A stretch of DNA of 64,000 bases from Hymenoscyphus infarciens (lineage: Eukaryota > Ascomycota > Leotiomycetes > Helotiales > Helotiaceae), in assembly GCA_001414345.1 (NCBI GenBank), contig LLCB01000063.1:1-64000 (forward strand), read 5' to 3'. The position numbers and the translations under genes were made by a program. Positions 54,744-64,000 of the stretch are shown piece by piece; position 1 is the stretch's first letter, and each line of letters begins with the position of its first letter. A model generated the notes under the pieces. That model was not told where the DNA came from. It was given only the letters and a program-made list of their open reading frames with translations, and ran no database searches.

Positions 54744-55509
54744 AATGTATTTGAGGATGCGTGAAGGGGTCTTGCGTGTGAGTTCGGAGTTTGGAGGGCT
54801 GCTGGGATGTTTTATTATAGAAAAAAGGTTGGTATTGAATTTATGTTGTATTTCTATCTAAAATATCACCTGGTCTGCTAGACCTTCTCCTCTGCTACAG
54901 CACCTAGAAATCCCTACCTAAGTGACAAGTTCCCCTACCAATCAATTGTGTGCCACGCACTGCGAAAAAGCGAGCAGGTAAAAGTTGCACCGAGATGAGG
55001 AAGGGGCTGATGGGTTACTTTCATCTACATCGAAAGAAGCTCAGTTTCCAATCAAAACGCCCTCGAAAAACTGACGACTCGGCGCATCATTGCCGTTAGT
55101 GAGGTGTGTCGAGGGAGAAGACTCACCCCTTGAATAAAGGAACCGATGAAAAGAGAGCGGGAGAAACTTTGGTCAGAGTCGAGAACTTCAATTTCGGGAT
55201 TACTCAAAGACTGAAGAAACTCGTGCGAAATAATTCACCTCCCCCCCCCCCATTCGTTTTCGTTGATGAAAAAGTGTGTATATGGGAATGGGGAAGGGGG
55301 TTTATACTCTGGACGTGGTGCGGGTTGTGCCTTCCCTTCTGGCTCCCCTTGCCAAGATGAATATTGCCCGGTACCCACTTGGTGACTTGGCGATTGAACG
55401 ACATACAAAGTCATGTCGGAGAGAGGAAAATGCTTGTTCTGTGTGGATCATGTATTCATTGAGCAACCGAGGAGCAAGATACCATCTCTTCATTCATCCA
55501 TTCACTCAA
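54744..55509. other. Intergenic, nothing recognised
   Basis: Convergent end region between the nucleotide-sugar transporter (+) and the DUF5672 gene (-). Frames are short and motif-free; a C-run lies at 55241-55250. Confidence 0.5.
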
Positions 55510-56601
55510 CTAGGAAATACGATCTGTCGTGGCCAGTAGATATTCCGGACACCATTCCTCAAGACTCAGCATGTGCTCCTTCAAAAACCTCGTTGGTTGA
55601 CTGGAACATGAGAGTTAGAATAACGACATTGAAGGATTGATCTCGAGTACTTACTGTAATCCGAGTGGATGAGGATAATCGATTGTTTCCACAGCAAATG
55701 TTCTCGCGATCTCTACTGATGGCAGTTTAATCCCATCCTCATTTCCTTCCTCGAGCTCTCTTTCTTGCAAGTCTTTCATTCTGCGTTTGCCAGTTAGACG
55801 ATGATTTGACGAAGAAGAAATTACTCATACGCACCTTGCAAAATACCACTGATCTTCTGGGTGCGGAAGCGGGTTCGCTGCCCATTCCCACTCGTCAAGC
55901 ACCCTCAATGTTGTACTTCGTTTTCTCAGACTCAAACCACCATTGAATCCAACCCCCCAGTGGGGATGTATAGGAGCTCCAATTATATCGTATTCGAAAA
56001 AGTCCTCGACTTTTCGCACCGAATTTGCACACAAGACACTGTCCGTCTGGAAAATGAGGATGTGTTCTGCTGGTGCCAAATCCCTCCATAACCAAGGCGT
56101 AGTCAAAAAGTCGGAAACGGAGTCCCAGCTCGGAAAATAGACACCTTCCGCGAGAGGCCTGATAACAATTCGACCAGCACGCTGGTGTCGAAGTAGAGCA
56201 GCGGATGTGCTGAAGCTCCCGAAGTTCTCGGACGAGGTATAGATGATGACGGGCCAATCTGGTCCCAGCACAGCACTGAAGTGGAGTACCAAGGGCACAA
56301 TTCCTCCTGATCGTCTCGTTTCGATAATCACAGCTGCTTTGTTGCTGGTGCTCACATTCACAGAGAGGAACTCCTCTTTTGCTTTGGGATCCGTCTTTAC
56401 CGTCGTGTGGGTGAGGGAGGCGTAGTATTCGTACAAGGCGTGCCTGGAGAATGAGGAATTCGATGTCCCGAGGGAGAAACTCATGCTACCTTTTCCCGAT
56501 CTCGAAAGGACGGTCTTGAAGAAACAAATAACGAGGACGAGCCATATCGCGGGCAAGATACATTTTCGCAACTGAATGCTTCCGAGGCTGGATGTACGCA
56601 T
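55510..56601 (-). CDS. DUF5672-type glycosyltransferase, type II membrane protein
   Basis: Exons 56601-55835, 55780-55655 and 55600-55510 (both introns 54 nt) give about 327 residues. One N-terminal anchor (CILPAIWLVLVICFF) precedes a lumenal domain. Family features: NKAAVIIETRRSGGIVPLVL, DWPVIIYTSSENFGSF, a central EHILIFQTDSVLCANS with a D-x-x-like site, YDIIGAPIHPHWGVGFNGGL and EDQWYFAR, which continues after intron 1. The end, HQPTRFLKEHMLSLEEWCPE, follows intron 2. The family is annotated as glycosyltransferase-like without known acceptor. An in-frame ATG 192 nt upstream (56793) would add 64 residues before the anchor; the later ATG is preferred because it places the anchor near the N-terminus. 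It is divergent from the next gene, 499 bp apart. Confidence 0.82.
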
Positions 56602-57100
56602 CTTTCTAGCGAAGATCTCGCGACGCAAACATTCGAAAAAGGGAATTCGAAGGGAAAGGAGGGTGGGATAGCAAATACATGACGCCTTTGAGCGGTCCCA
56701 AGCTGGACCGCTGGCATGTTTTGGTTTTTGGCAATCGATGGAGTGGCTGAGACTTCTGGGACCCGAAATGTGACGCGAGGTCTTTGGGGACATGGATCTT
56801 CACGCTGATTTCAGGGGCAAAAATTTTCGCTATCTCCCTCATGCTTCAGCTCGCGCCAAAAGAAGACATCAAAGGCGATTTATCGATGCAGGGATGCGGA
56901 ATCTGGATTGGAAATGTCTCATTCCATTTTTTTCTTTTCTTATTTTCTGGCAACTGTCTCTTCGAGCTTTCAAGGGCCCCTATTTTTGCCACGTCGCATG
57001 GAAATAAGGGTGGTTCATAGAAATCGAGGCCTGAGGAATTTTCAATTTTGTAAATATTTCAACATTCTCAAAGTCTCGATTTTTTATCTTCTGATTTACA
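56602..57100. promoter_or_regulatory. Divergent intergenic region between two glycosyltransferase genes
   Basis: 499 bp (or 307 bp if the 56793 start is used) separates two type II glycosyltransferase genes transcribed away from each other, so a shared promoter is likely. No specific site is assigned. Confidence 0.5.
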
Positions 57101-58183
57101 ATGTTCAACCCTAGGAAAGAGTTGAATCGAAAATCCTGGGGAGTCGTTCTCATTTGTTTTTCCATCTTAGTGCTGATACATTTCATTCTTCATGAATTCA
57201 GTCCTTGGGAAAGGGATTTGATCCAAAATCAAAGACTGCATGGTACAAACCTGTCCTCAAGTCATTTGTCGTCAGATATTGCGATTGGAGATGACGAAGA
57301 AGTGGATTTCGATGGAGGGGTGAAAACAATTGCGGATCAGAAGCCAGGAAGCAGGCCGAAACCCCACAACCACAACCCAGCAATGTACCCAGAACCCTCA
57401 GACGATGAATACGTTGCGATTTGTATGGCAGTCAAAGACCAAGTCGAGGATCTCTCTGAAGCTCTGGTTCACCACTATCATCATCTCGGCATTCGACGAT
57501 TTTACCTGATGGATGACGGAAGTGAACCTCCTCTGAGCACATACAGGAATTGGGGAATCCCTCGAGAGCACATCACTTTTCACTACTACAATCGAACGAC
57601 CGATCGGGTTCCGAACATGCAAGATACGGTTTACAACCAATGTGTTGCTCTCTACCGCGAAAGACACACATGGATGGCTTTCCTAGACGCCGACGAAATG
57701 CTCGAAATGACCGGCGAGGAAACTCTCACCCAACTCCTCAAGCGACTAGAGAAAAATAGAAGTATCGGTGCTCTGGCAATAAGCTGGTTAACACATACCT
57801 CCAACGGTCACCTGCACCGGCAAGAATCCATTCGAAAAGCTTTCACAGACTGTATTTGGGACGCAATGCCCACACACAATTACAACGTCAAAGCCATTGG
57901 GAAGACGGAATTTCACGCTGGGGCCTGGGGCATTCATCAGATTCATCTTGCTGGTGGAACACATACGGTGGACGAGCATGGGTTTGAAGTGACGAAGCCG
58001 TTCAGGAACCCGACGAGAGAAAGAATTGGACTGCATCATTATGCGACTAAGAGTAAGGAGGAGTTTGAGGAGAAGATTTCGAGAAGTAATGCTATGGATC
58101 AGCCGAAGAATTGGAATTTTTGGAATGAGGTGGAGGCTCAAGGAGGGGTTCCTTGTCCTTCAATGGCTTTGTATGAGCCGTGA
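57101..58183 (+). CDS. GT92/GT2-like glycosyltransferase, type II membrane protein
   Basis: Single exon, 360 residues. A short basic tail and one anchor (VVLICFSILVLIHFILHEF) are followed by an acidic stem and a catalytic domain: YVAICMAVKDQVEDLSEALV, HHYHHLGIRRFYLMDDGSEP, a DxD in HTWMAFLDADEMLEM, and the family ending IGLHHYATKSKEEFEEKISR. This is the layout of proteins annotated as glycosyltransferase family 92 / Glyco_tranf_2_4, many of them Golgi galactosyl- or related transferases; the acceptor is unknown. An NRT sequon occurs in the domain. Neighbours suggest work on the same secreted or surface glycan as the adjacent genes. Confidence 0.87.
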   Translation: MFNPRKELNRKSWGVVLICFSILVLIHFILHEFSPWERDLIQNQRLHGTNLSSSHLSSDIAIGDDEEVDFDGGVKTIADQKPGSRPKPHNHNPAMYPEPSDDEYVAICMAVKDQVEDLSEALVHHYHHLGIRRFYLMDDGSEPPLSTYRNWGIPREHITFHYYNRTTDRVPNMQDTVYNQCVALYRERHTWMAFLDADEMLEMTGEETLTQLLKRLEKNRSIGALAISWLTHTSNGHLHRQESIRKAFTDCIWDAMPTHNYNVKAIGKTEFHAGAWGIHQIHLAGGTHTVDEHGFEVTKPFRNPTRERIGLHHYATKSKEEFEEKISRSNAMDQPKNWNFWNEVEAQGGVPCPSMALYEP

Positions 58184-58596
58184 TGTGGATGGTGATGTTT
58201 TTTATGGCTGTGGAATGTCGGGATGTTTGATGGTTTATATTATTCGGGCCTGGATTTGGATTGGCGTTACGTTAATCGACGGATCGATGGTTTGTTACTA
58301 GGTTTTTAGAGAATTGAGCAACGCTCTCTAATGTGAGTTACAACCATGATTCAAGTCATTGGTCGAAAACTGACAAGATGGTATTCAACTCACATCTTCC
58401 GTAATAGATAAAGTAGCAATAAGCAGCTTTCATTATTCTAACTTGTACAATCAAATATTACTTTAAACGTTGTAAAGGAAAAAAACCCCTAGAGGATCTA
58501 GGATAGCATAACTTTACAGCCCCTTTCCCGGTACATTGCCGGTCACGCATTAAAACTCCAACTCCAAATAATATACCATATCTCACATAAACCATC
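58184..58596. other. Intergenic, nothing recognised
   Basis: 413 bp between the GT92-like gene and the acyltransferase fragment; no frame of interest. Confidence 0.45.
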
Positions 58597-58818
58597 TCAC
58601 TTTACGAAACAAACACCAGCAATCCACTTAGCCAACAAAACACTCTTGACATCCAACCCCCACCAAAACAAATCCGCCGTCAAGAATCCCAAAACACCCA
58701 CTAGCAACCCCGTCTCCAAAAACCTAATAAAATAACTAACACCATCCAACCCCTCCGCAATCTTCAACATCCGATATCCAATCGTCCAAACAAGAGGTAA
58801 ATGCAGCACATAAAAGCA
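58597..58818 (-). pseudogene. C-terminal exon of an acyltransferase_3 gene (detached fragment)
   Basis: From an acceptor-like CTAG at 58819-58822 the minus frame reads CFYVLHLPLVWTIGYRM, then SYFIRFLETGLLVGVLGFL and TADLFWWGLDVKSVLLAKW, ending VCFVK. This is the typical last part of fungal acyltransferase_3 (PF01757) proteins: a final pair of TM helices, then AD-x-F-W-x-x-D-x-x-SV-x-x-A-x-W. There is no ATG and no upstream exon next to it. The N-terminal part of such a protein lies in the same orientation at 60785-61474, so both may be halves of one gene. Confidence 0.7.
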
Positions 58819-59399
58819 CTAGATTTCAGTAGTTGGTCGACTGTCCCCTTGCCACTGATTGGCCAGGAGTCTCGAAGCCAGCTCGGGGGATATTGGCTCG
58901 AAAACCCCTACTTTTTTTTTCGAGATTAGGTAGCCACAGGTAATGTCATTTTGATATTTGGAATACAGACGAGTGGAGACAATGAATAGGTGGTAACTGG
59001 TTGCGATCTTGGTTTATCTAAGCCTCCCTACTAAGAACGTCAACGCCCTTCTTAGCATTGAAATGCTTATGAGATATTCGCCACCAAGAACAAAAAGCTT
59101 CCCTACATAAAAGTAACATTCCTTTTCCGTCAACTCCTGTAAAATCCCCACCATTGTCCATCAAAAATGGAAATGCTTTTTGGATGCTCGCCAGCAAGAC
59201 CTCTACTTAGAAATGACATTCCCTTTCTGTCAACTACTACAAAATCCGCTCCAATTTCTATCAAAAAAGGAAAGGCCTGCTAGTAAGAACAAAATGCCGC
59301 TCTACCAAGAAAGAAAGTATCAAGCCAGGTAGCTATGTATGCTAAGCTGCTAACGAACTCTGAAATTGGTTTTCTGCGTGTGAATAGAACAAGAGCAGT
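58819..59399. other. Intergenic with a diverged tandem repeat
   Basis: Contains the tandem repeat at 59057-59300. No coding sequence is recognised. Confidence 0.45.
59057..59300. repeat. Diverged tandem repeat, unit about 105 bp
   Basis: Units start with GGAAATGCTTxTxxGATxxTCGCCA-CAAGA-like sequence at about 59057 and 59166, share ACATTCC-TTTC-GTCAACT and C-A--TATCAAAA, and a third partial unit (AAGGAAAGGCCTGCTAGTAA) begins near 59267. Confidence 0.6.
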
Positions 59400-60151
59400 T
59401 TAATAAAAAGATTCCCGAAAGGGGTGAGTGAATCCTTTATCGTCGGCCTGGTAATTTTGGGCGTCTTCGGGCTCTTCCTTAGACACTGGTGTAATTGCGA
59501 GGCTATTTTCGAAACGATCGTGGAGATCCATTCTTAGCCCATAATCAGCGCCATCGTAGTTGGTGAGGACGTGTTTGGCTAACAAAATCGAGAGCGAAAG
59601 GTAAAGGCACAAAATGCCCCCCTCTAAAGTGCGTTTGTCGAAGAAGAAATGCACAACTAAGGATTGGTGTGCGATAGGGAAGATAACTCCTAAGATGTAA
59701 TAAGTCTTTTCATTGGTACGGATCTTCCGAGAGTTTCTAAAGCGAATGGAGTACCAGAAAGAACCGAGATAATATATGGAGAGGAGTAGAATGGAAGCCG
59801 TGACTGCGGCTACAACACAGGCCTCCAGAGGAATCTTATCGCGATAAATCGATTACATGGTAGCATAACTGTTTAGAATGATTCAGTCACAAGGACATAT
59901 CCGTAGAATAGGTTAGGCAAGACCTTTGCGGTCGAGGTGAATAAGGCGGAGAAGGCTACTCGTATAGCGAACGCGGTCGCGAGCGACACTTTTAAAAATT
60001 AGCTGCTAGACATGAAGTAAGAGTAATCGAGAAGAAGAGGTTTACTTGTTACAACTAAGTTGATAACTTCGTCAAAGTTTTCTATGTCGTGTGGTGAGTT
60101 GTTGAATGGGTTTGTGGAGAGGATGGTCTGTATACCAGGATTGAGCGACAT
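59400..60151 (-). CDS. Hypothetical multi-TM membrane protein, exon structure tentative
   Basis: I do not recognise the family. ATG 60151 opens MSLNPGIQTILSTNPFNNSP; a 57-nt intron (59989-60045, GTAAAC, CTAATT branch, AAAAG) leads to exon 2. The last exon, 59834-59400, encodes helices IPLEACVVAAVTASILLLSI, then YYILGVIFPIAHQSLVVHFF and GGILCLYLSLSILLAKHVLT, and an acidic tail (SKEEPEDAQNYQADD). The donor between exons 2 and 3 is unclear: GTCCTT at 59896 keeps frame and would give about 210 residues, but it is a poor site. Upstream of the last exon one TAA could be a mutated CAA, so a damaged gene is also possible. It lies between the two acyltransferase fragments, on the same strand. Confidence 0.5.
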
Positions 60152-60780
60152 TTTAGCAGACTCAAACTAGCGTGTCTGGTTTGTTTATCGTTTCAGTTTT
60201 TGTGTAATCAGTTTTGGTGTTATATTAAGGTCTTGTTGAGTTTGTCGTATTAAACGTTCAATGTTGTTTAATCGGTTATAGTTCAAGCAAAATAATACAT
60301 GGACTCCCTCTCTCTATCACGTGTTCAATATTTACAATAGACAAAACTCTTTGAACTATGTCTAAAAGATAGCTTTATATAATAGAATAAGCACTAGGTT
60401 ATGTTGAAAAATCCACGTCTATGTAAGAGAAGAAAACACAGTAAACAACAACATTCTATAAATAACCTAAGAGAAGAACGCGTTAAAAGTAAATTATTGA
60501 AACTAGTATTTGTTAACAGCCTTCTAAAAATCATCTATTAATCTCGTTCTAGAATTATATATCGGATAAACTCTCTTCTTATTATAACAGTAGTATAGCG
60601 AAATAATACTAACGATATACACTCTTGCTAAAGAAAGTAGAAAGTTTCCCAAAGTTGAAACATCGCATAATCTTATATAGTAATAGTGAATGAATTCAAC
60701 CCTTTTCTCTCTATAAAAAATAGCGTATCGCACGATAATTTAAGTTCAAGTATAGAGCTTAAGACTGTTTTGCGTATAAC
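60152..60780. other. AT-leaning intergenic stretch
   Basis: A+T-rich with frames broken at short intervals; no recognisable element, though composition hints at mild RIP. Confidence 0.45.
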
Positions 60781-60784
60781 ACTC

Positions 60785-61474
60785 TCTCAACACCCGGAGG
60801 ACTGTGATGAAGCTTGATACCAGGATTAAGGCAAAAAGCCTTATCCATCTTCAGAAGACCGATGACGCCAATGTGTCCAGCACTTCATCGAGTTCGCCAT
60901 TTCGAATCTTGCGAGGGGAGCTGTAGCTCAATGCGTATCCAGAGACGACGAAAAATACTTGGAAGGATTGAGAGTCAGCAAGTTTCTCAATTCAAAAAAG
61001 CTCCATGTCTCACTCACTGGTGTCCATTCCCCGCCCTGAATATACAATCCTAAGAAAAGGCAACTGGAAAAACTAACGATGCTCCGGTGAACTTGAGTAT
61101 CCATAACTAAGAGCCGGGAACCAAATCAACAACAGATGATGGCAAAAGACAAAAAAATTAGCCAAGCCCCGCAACCTATCAAGCCAAGAAGTAGAATGTA
61201 ACTTCATCGTCTGTCCCCCAGAATTCCGCAGGAAACTAGGCAGTAAAGCGTATCCTAGAGCCCGCACTCATCGTGGCCCAAGCAAACTACATCCTCGATT
61301 AAGAAGCGTATATATCCTGCGTGAGATTTCGAGGTTTTCGAGATCGAGTTCTGAAGTCGACAATTCTAGGAGTGAGTTTGAGAGGAGTGGGTGTTGGGGC
61401 GAGTTGCCAAAATAATGCTCGGATATTTCGAACTCGCTATCCGAGTTTTGTTGAAGAAGCGGACATGAACTCAT
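60785..61474 (-). pseudogene. N-terminal part of an acyltransferase_3 gene with three premature stops
   Basis: ATG 61474 opens a Ser/Leu/Glu-rich tail, followed by the family's first helix block: STSWLDRLRGLANFFVFCHH, IWFPALSYGY, LPFLRIVYSGRGMDT and, after a 60-nt intron (60958-61017, GTGAGT, CCAAG), IFFVVSGYALS and RKIRNGELDEVLDTLASSVF. Acyltransferase_3 proteins are multi-TM O-acyltransferases that acetylate sugars or lipids. The frame is interrupted by TGA at 61270-61268 (after LLGPR), TAG at 61075-61073 (before FFQLPF) and TGA at 60853-60851 (before RWIRLFALIL). Each equals a CGA or CAG codon after one C-to-T change. Homology ends near 60785, losing about 250 residues before the fragment at 58597-58818. 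Confidence 0.82.
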
Positions 61475-62264
61475 ATTTCGTGTTTGGGATAACGAAGTCG
61501 AATGATGATCGAGCTAATTAGCAACGTTAAAAAGGAGGAACGCTTGACTGGACATCCCGAAAGTCTCGACTCACCAAGGTCATTTCTTGTGATCATTGCA
61601 AAGAACTTGCAGCGAAGGAAAAACTCAGTAGGAATGTACCCTCCACGTTACAAAATCAACACATTGATGGAACGCCCAAGTATTCCGTGAAAATCCCCCT
61701 AATATTGATCATTTCCGTATGAGCGAAAATGTCGCGAGTCAAAATATTGATCGAGCATATATCATGGCGAGAAGACAGAAAAACCGGCACAGGATCTGCT
61801 GCTTTCTTTTTTAGTGGCGTTCAGCCATGCAATGCAAAAAAAAAAGACGAGCGATAACTGAATAAGGGTTCGCACCTAGCTATTGAGTATTCAATTCTGA
61901 AAAAGCAATTAGATGTGGAAAAGTTTGAGCTATTGAACATCGCGATAAGATAGGGCCAGGCACGCGGCTGAGAAACGTGGACATGGATCTTTCCGAAAAA
62001 GTGATCAATCGCTTTACTTCGAAGTACTCGGTCTGCATGAACTCAAGTATGTGTTGACGAGAAAGTACGTAGCAAAGCACTTGCAAGATACTGAATCTCA
62101 ATAAGAAGATGAAGTTGCAAGGGAAGAACTGCAACATTGCATACCCAATAAGGTAGATTCAAATTCCATTCTTAGCTACCTGGGTATACAGGTAAACAAT
62201 ACTACATATCATTCCCAAAGGGTTTTGTACAAAGGTTCAAAACCTACCATCCATTTTTCATTAT
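61475..62264. other. Intergenic, nothing recognised
   Basis: About 790 bp between the broken acyltransferase and fumarase; frames of 60-85 codons without motifs. Confidence 0.5.
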
Positions 62265-64000
62265 TTATTTCTTCTTGTAATCCGATGGACCGACCATCAA
62301 TTCTGGTTTGACCAACTCATCGAACTCCCCCTCGCTCAAAGATTTGAGTTCCATAGCTGACTCTTTCAAGGTAGAGCCCTTCTTGTGCGCGTTCTTCGCA
62401 ACCTTGCTGGCTTCGTCATATCCAATCTTGGAGTTTAGGCAAGTAACTAACATGAGTCTACAGAAGTCGGTTATTCAGTTTCGTTCATGAAGAGAGGGGC
62501 TTAGGGAAAAAAAACTTACGATTCTTTCAGAATGCTCTTAATCTTATCCTCATTTGCTTGTAATCCAACAACGAGGTTCTTCTCGAAACTCTTCATGCTG
62601 TCAGTAAGAATACGGACACTGTGGAGCAAGTTTCTGATCATAAGGGGCTTGAAAACGTTCAATTCGAATTGACCGTTCATGCCACCAATTGTTGTCGCTG
62701 AATGGTTACCCATTACTTGAGCGCACACCATTGTAAGAGCCTCGCATTGCGTAGGGTTTACTTTGCCAGGCATGATACTGCTTCCTGGTTCATTCTCGGG
62801 TAGGGCCAACTCGCCGAGTCCACATCGTGGTCCTGAACCAAGATATCTGATATCTTGCGCAATCTTAAACAGAGAGGATGCAAGAGTGTTGAGAGAACCA
62901 GAAGCCTGCACAATGGCATCGTGTGCGGCAAGTGCCTCAAACTTATTTGGTGCTGTCGTAAACTGAGTGCCGGTCATCTTGGTAACCTCCTCAGCGACAG
63001 CCTCAGCAAACCCCTTGAAAGTATTGATTCCAGTTCCGACAGCAGTTCCACCCTGGGCAAGCAAACGAAGATCGGGGAGAGAGGATTCGACGCGCTTAAC
63101 TCCATAATCAAGTTGGGCAACATATCCAGAAAACTCTTGGGCGAGAGTAAGTGGAGTGGCATCCTGAAGATGTGTTCGTCCAATCTTGATAATCTTCCTT
63201 GCCTCGAAATCGTCGACCTTTGCCTGGAGAGCGTCCCGAAGAGACTTGATCGCTGGAATAAGCTCGTTCTCGATTTCCAAAACTGCGGCAATGTGCATAA
63301 CGGTGGGGAAGGTGTCGTTTGAAGAGGCACTCATGTTGACATGGTCATTTGGGTGGACTGGCTTCTTGCTACCCAATGTTCCTCCTAGCAGCTCGATTGC
63401 ACGGTTGGAGATAACTTCGTTGGCGTTCATGTTGGATTGTGTTCCGGAACCCGTCTGCCAGACTACCAATGGGAAGTGGTCGATCAGTTTGAGAGAGGCA
63501 ACCTCTGCAGCTGCATCTTGGATAGCTTTGCCAATCTTGGGGTCTGTCGAATCGTGAGCTTAAGAGCAAAATTGTATAGTGGAAGGCGTACCAAGTCCAA
63601 ATTGCATATTCACAGTGGCTGCGGCACCCTTCAAGATACCAAATGCCCTCACAATAGGAGGGGGCATGCGGTCCTGAGGCTGGTTGATCTTGAAGTTCTC
63701 CAAGGACCGCTCCGTTTGTGCTCCCCAGTATCTATCCGATTTCACCTGCACTGGCCCGAAGGCGTCTGTCTCCGTCCTTGTGTCTGCCATTGTGTATGCG
63801 GTTGCGTGGAAGTTTCTGCTGGAGAAGCGGGGTTGCAGGGAGGATTTCGAGAAGCGCGTTGCGGTTCTGGCTGTAGGGAGATTTCTCGAGAGGGCGGAAT
63901 TGGATGCTGCTCTGCTTGTCAATGTCGCCTTGGGAGTCACTGAACGCAAGACATTAAGGGAAGCTGTTGATGAACTCGGTCGCGCTATCCAGGCAGCTGA
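62265..64000 (-). CDS. FUM1: Fumarate hydratase (class II fumarase), 5' end outside the window
   Basis: Visible exons 64000-63592, 63543-62520 and 62457-62265 (introns 48 and 62 nt) encode 541 residues; the frame stays open to the window edge, so the first Met lies beyond it. The enzyme converts fumarate to L-malate in the TCA cycle. A Ser/Arg/Ala-rich presequence ([10 protein letters not shown]) is followed by an internal Met at 63790 ([20 protein letters not shown]), which could start a cytosolic form. Motifs: [72 protein letters not shown], the lyase signature [17 protein letters not shown], and the end [10 protein letters not shown]. Length and motif spacing are complete and normal. Confidence 0.97.

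Noticed and set aside
1..64000. CRISPR arrays, bacterial operons, ribosome-binding sites, prophage
   Set aside because: Introns, fungal protein families and RIP show a fungal nuclear genome. Tandem repeats found are micro- or minisatellites without spacer structure.
1..64000. tRNA or rRNA genes
   Set aside because: I looked for B-box-like GGTTCGA-x-TCC with a matching acceptor stem. Single GGTTCGAG strings (for example near 48595) lack any cloverleaf. No rRNA-like conserved block was seen.

Overview
The window is nuclear DNA of a filamentous ascomycete. Genes carry short spliceosomal introns (about 45-136 nt, GTAAGT/GTATGT donors, CTAAC/CTGAC-like branch sites). Protein families are typical of Pezizomycotina: fungal rhodopsin-like membrane protein, Zn2Cys6 factor, Egh16 virulence-factor family, tetraspanin Pls1, Mcm1-type MADS protein. 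Normal gene-bearing DNA alternates with very AT-rich blocks in which transposon relics are ruined mostly by C:G to T:A changes, the signature of repeat-induced point mutation (RIP). The Pls1 and Egh16 genes suggest a plant-associated fungus; Leotiomycetes is my guess only.

Layout. 1-3.2 kb: AT-rich minisatellite, a repeat copy, a telomere-like array between inverted arms, then gene-free microsatellite-rich DNA. 3.2-11.7 kb: rhodopsin-like membrane protein, an unrecognised gene, a RIP patch, and a 2EXR-like protein. 11.9-14.6 kb: two inverted-repeat elements and a small secreted Cys-rich protein with a frameshifted signal peptide. 14.8-21 kb: Egh16-family secreted protein, amino-acid permease, fringe-type glycosyltransferase with an Apple-like tail. 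23.8-25.7 kb: Zn2Cys6 regulator. 27.6-28.2 kb: 3' remnant of an allantoate-type permease cut off exactly where a 13-kb AT-rich block begins. 28.2-41.3 kb: RIP block with a MULE transposase relic, a complete but dead chromodomain Ty3-type LTR retrotransposon (191-bp LTRs), nested repeat copies and a foldback element. 42-43 kb: Mcm1. 43-46.9 kb: gene-free with two small inverted-repeat elements. 46.9-64 kb: gene-dense: tetraspanin Pls1, ZIP zinc transporter, MFSD5-type transporter, nucleotide-sugar transporter, two divergently transcribed type II glycosyltransferases, a broken acyltransferase_3 gene, a small membrane protein, and fumarase running off the right edge.

How genes may work together. 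The run 53.5-61.5 kb (nucleotide-sugar transporter, DUF5672 glycosyltransferase, GT92/GT2-like glycosyltransferase, acyltransferase_3) looks like a Golgi/secretory glycan-decorating neighbourhood whose acyltransferase has been lost. Its N-terminal part carries three in-frame stops, each one C-to-T step from a sense codon, and its C-terminal exon lies 2 kb away beyond an unrelated gene. All exon borders were inferred by eye from reading-frame continuity and splice signals, so single borders may be off by a few bases.
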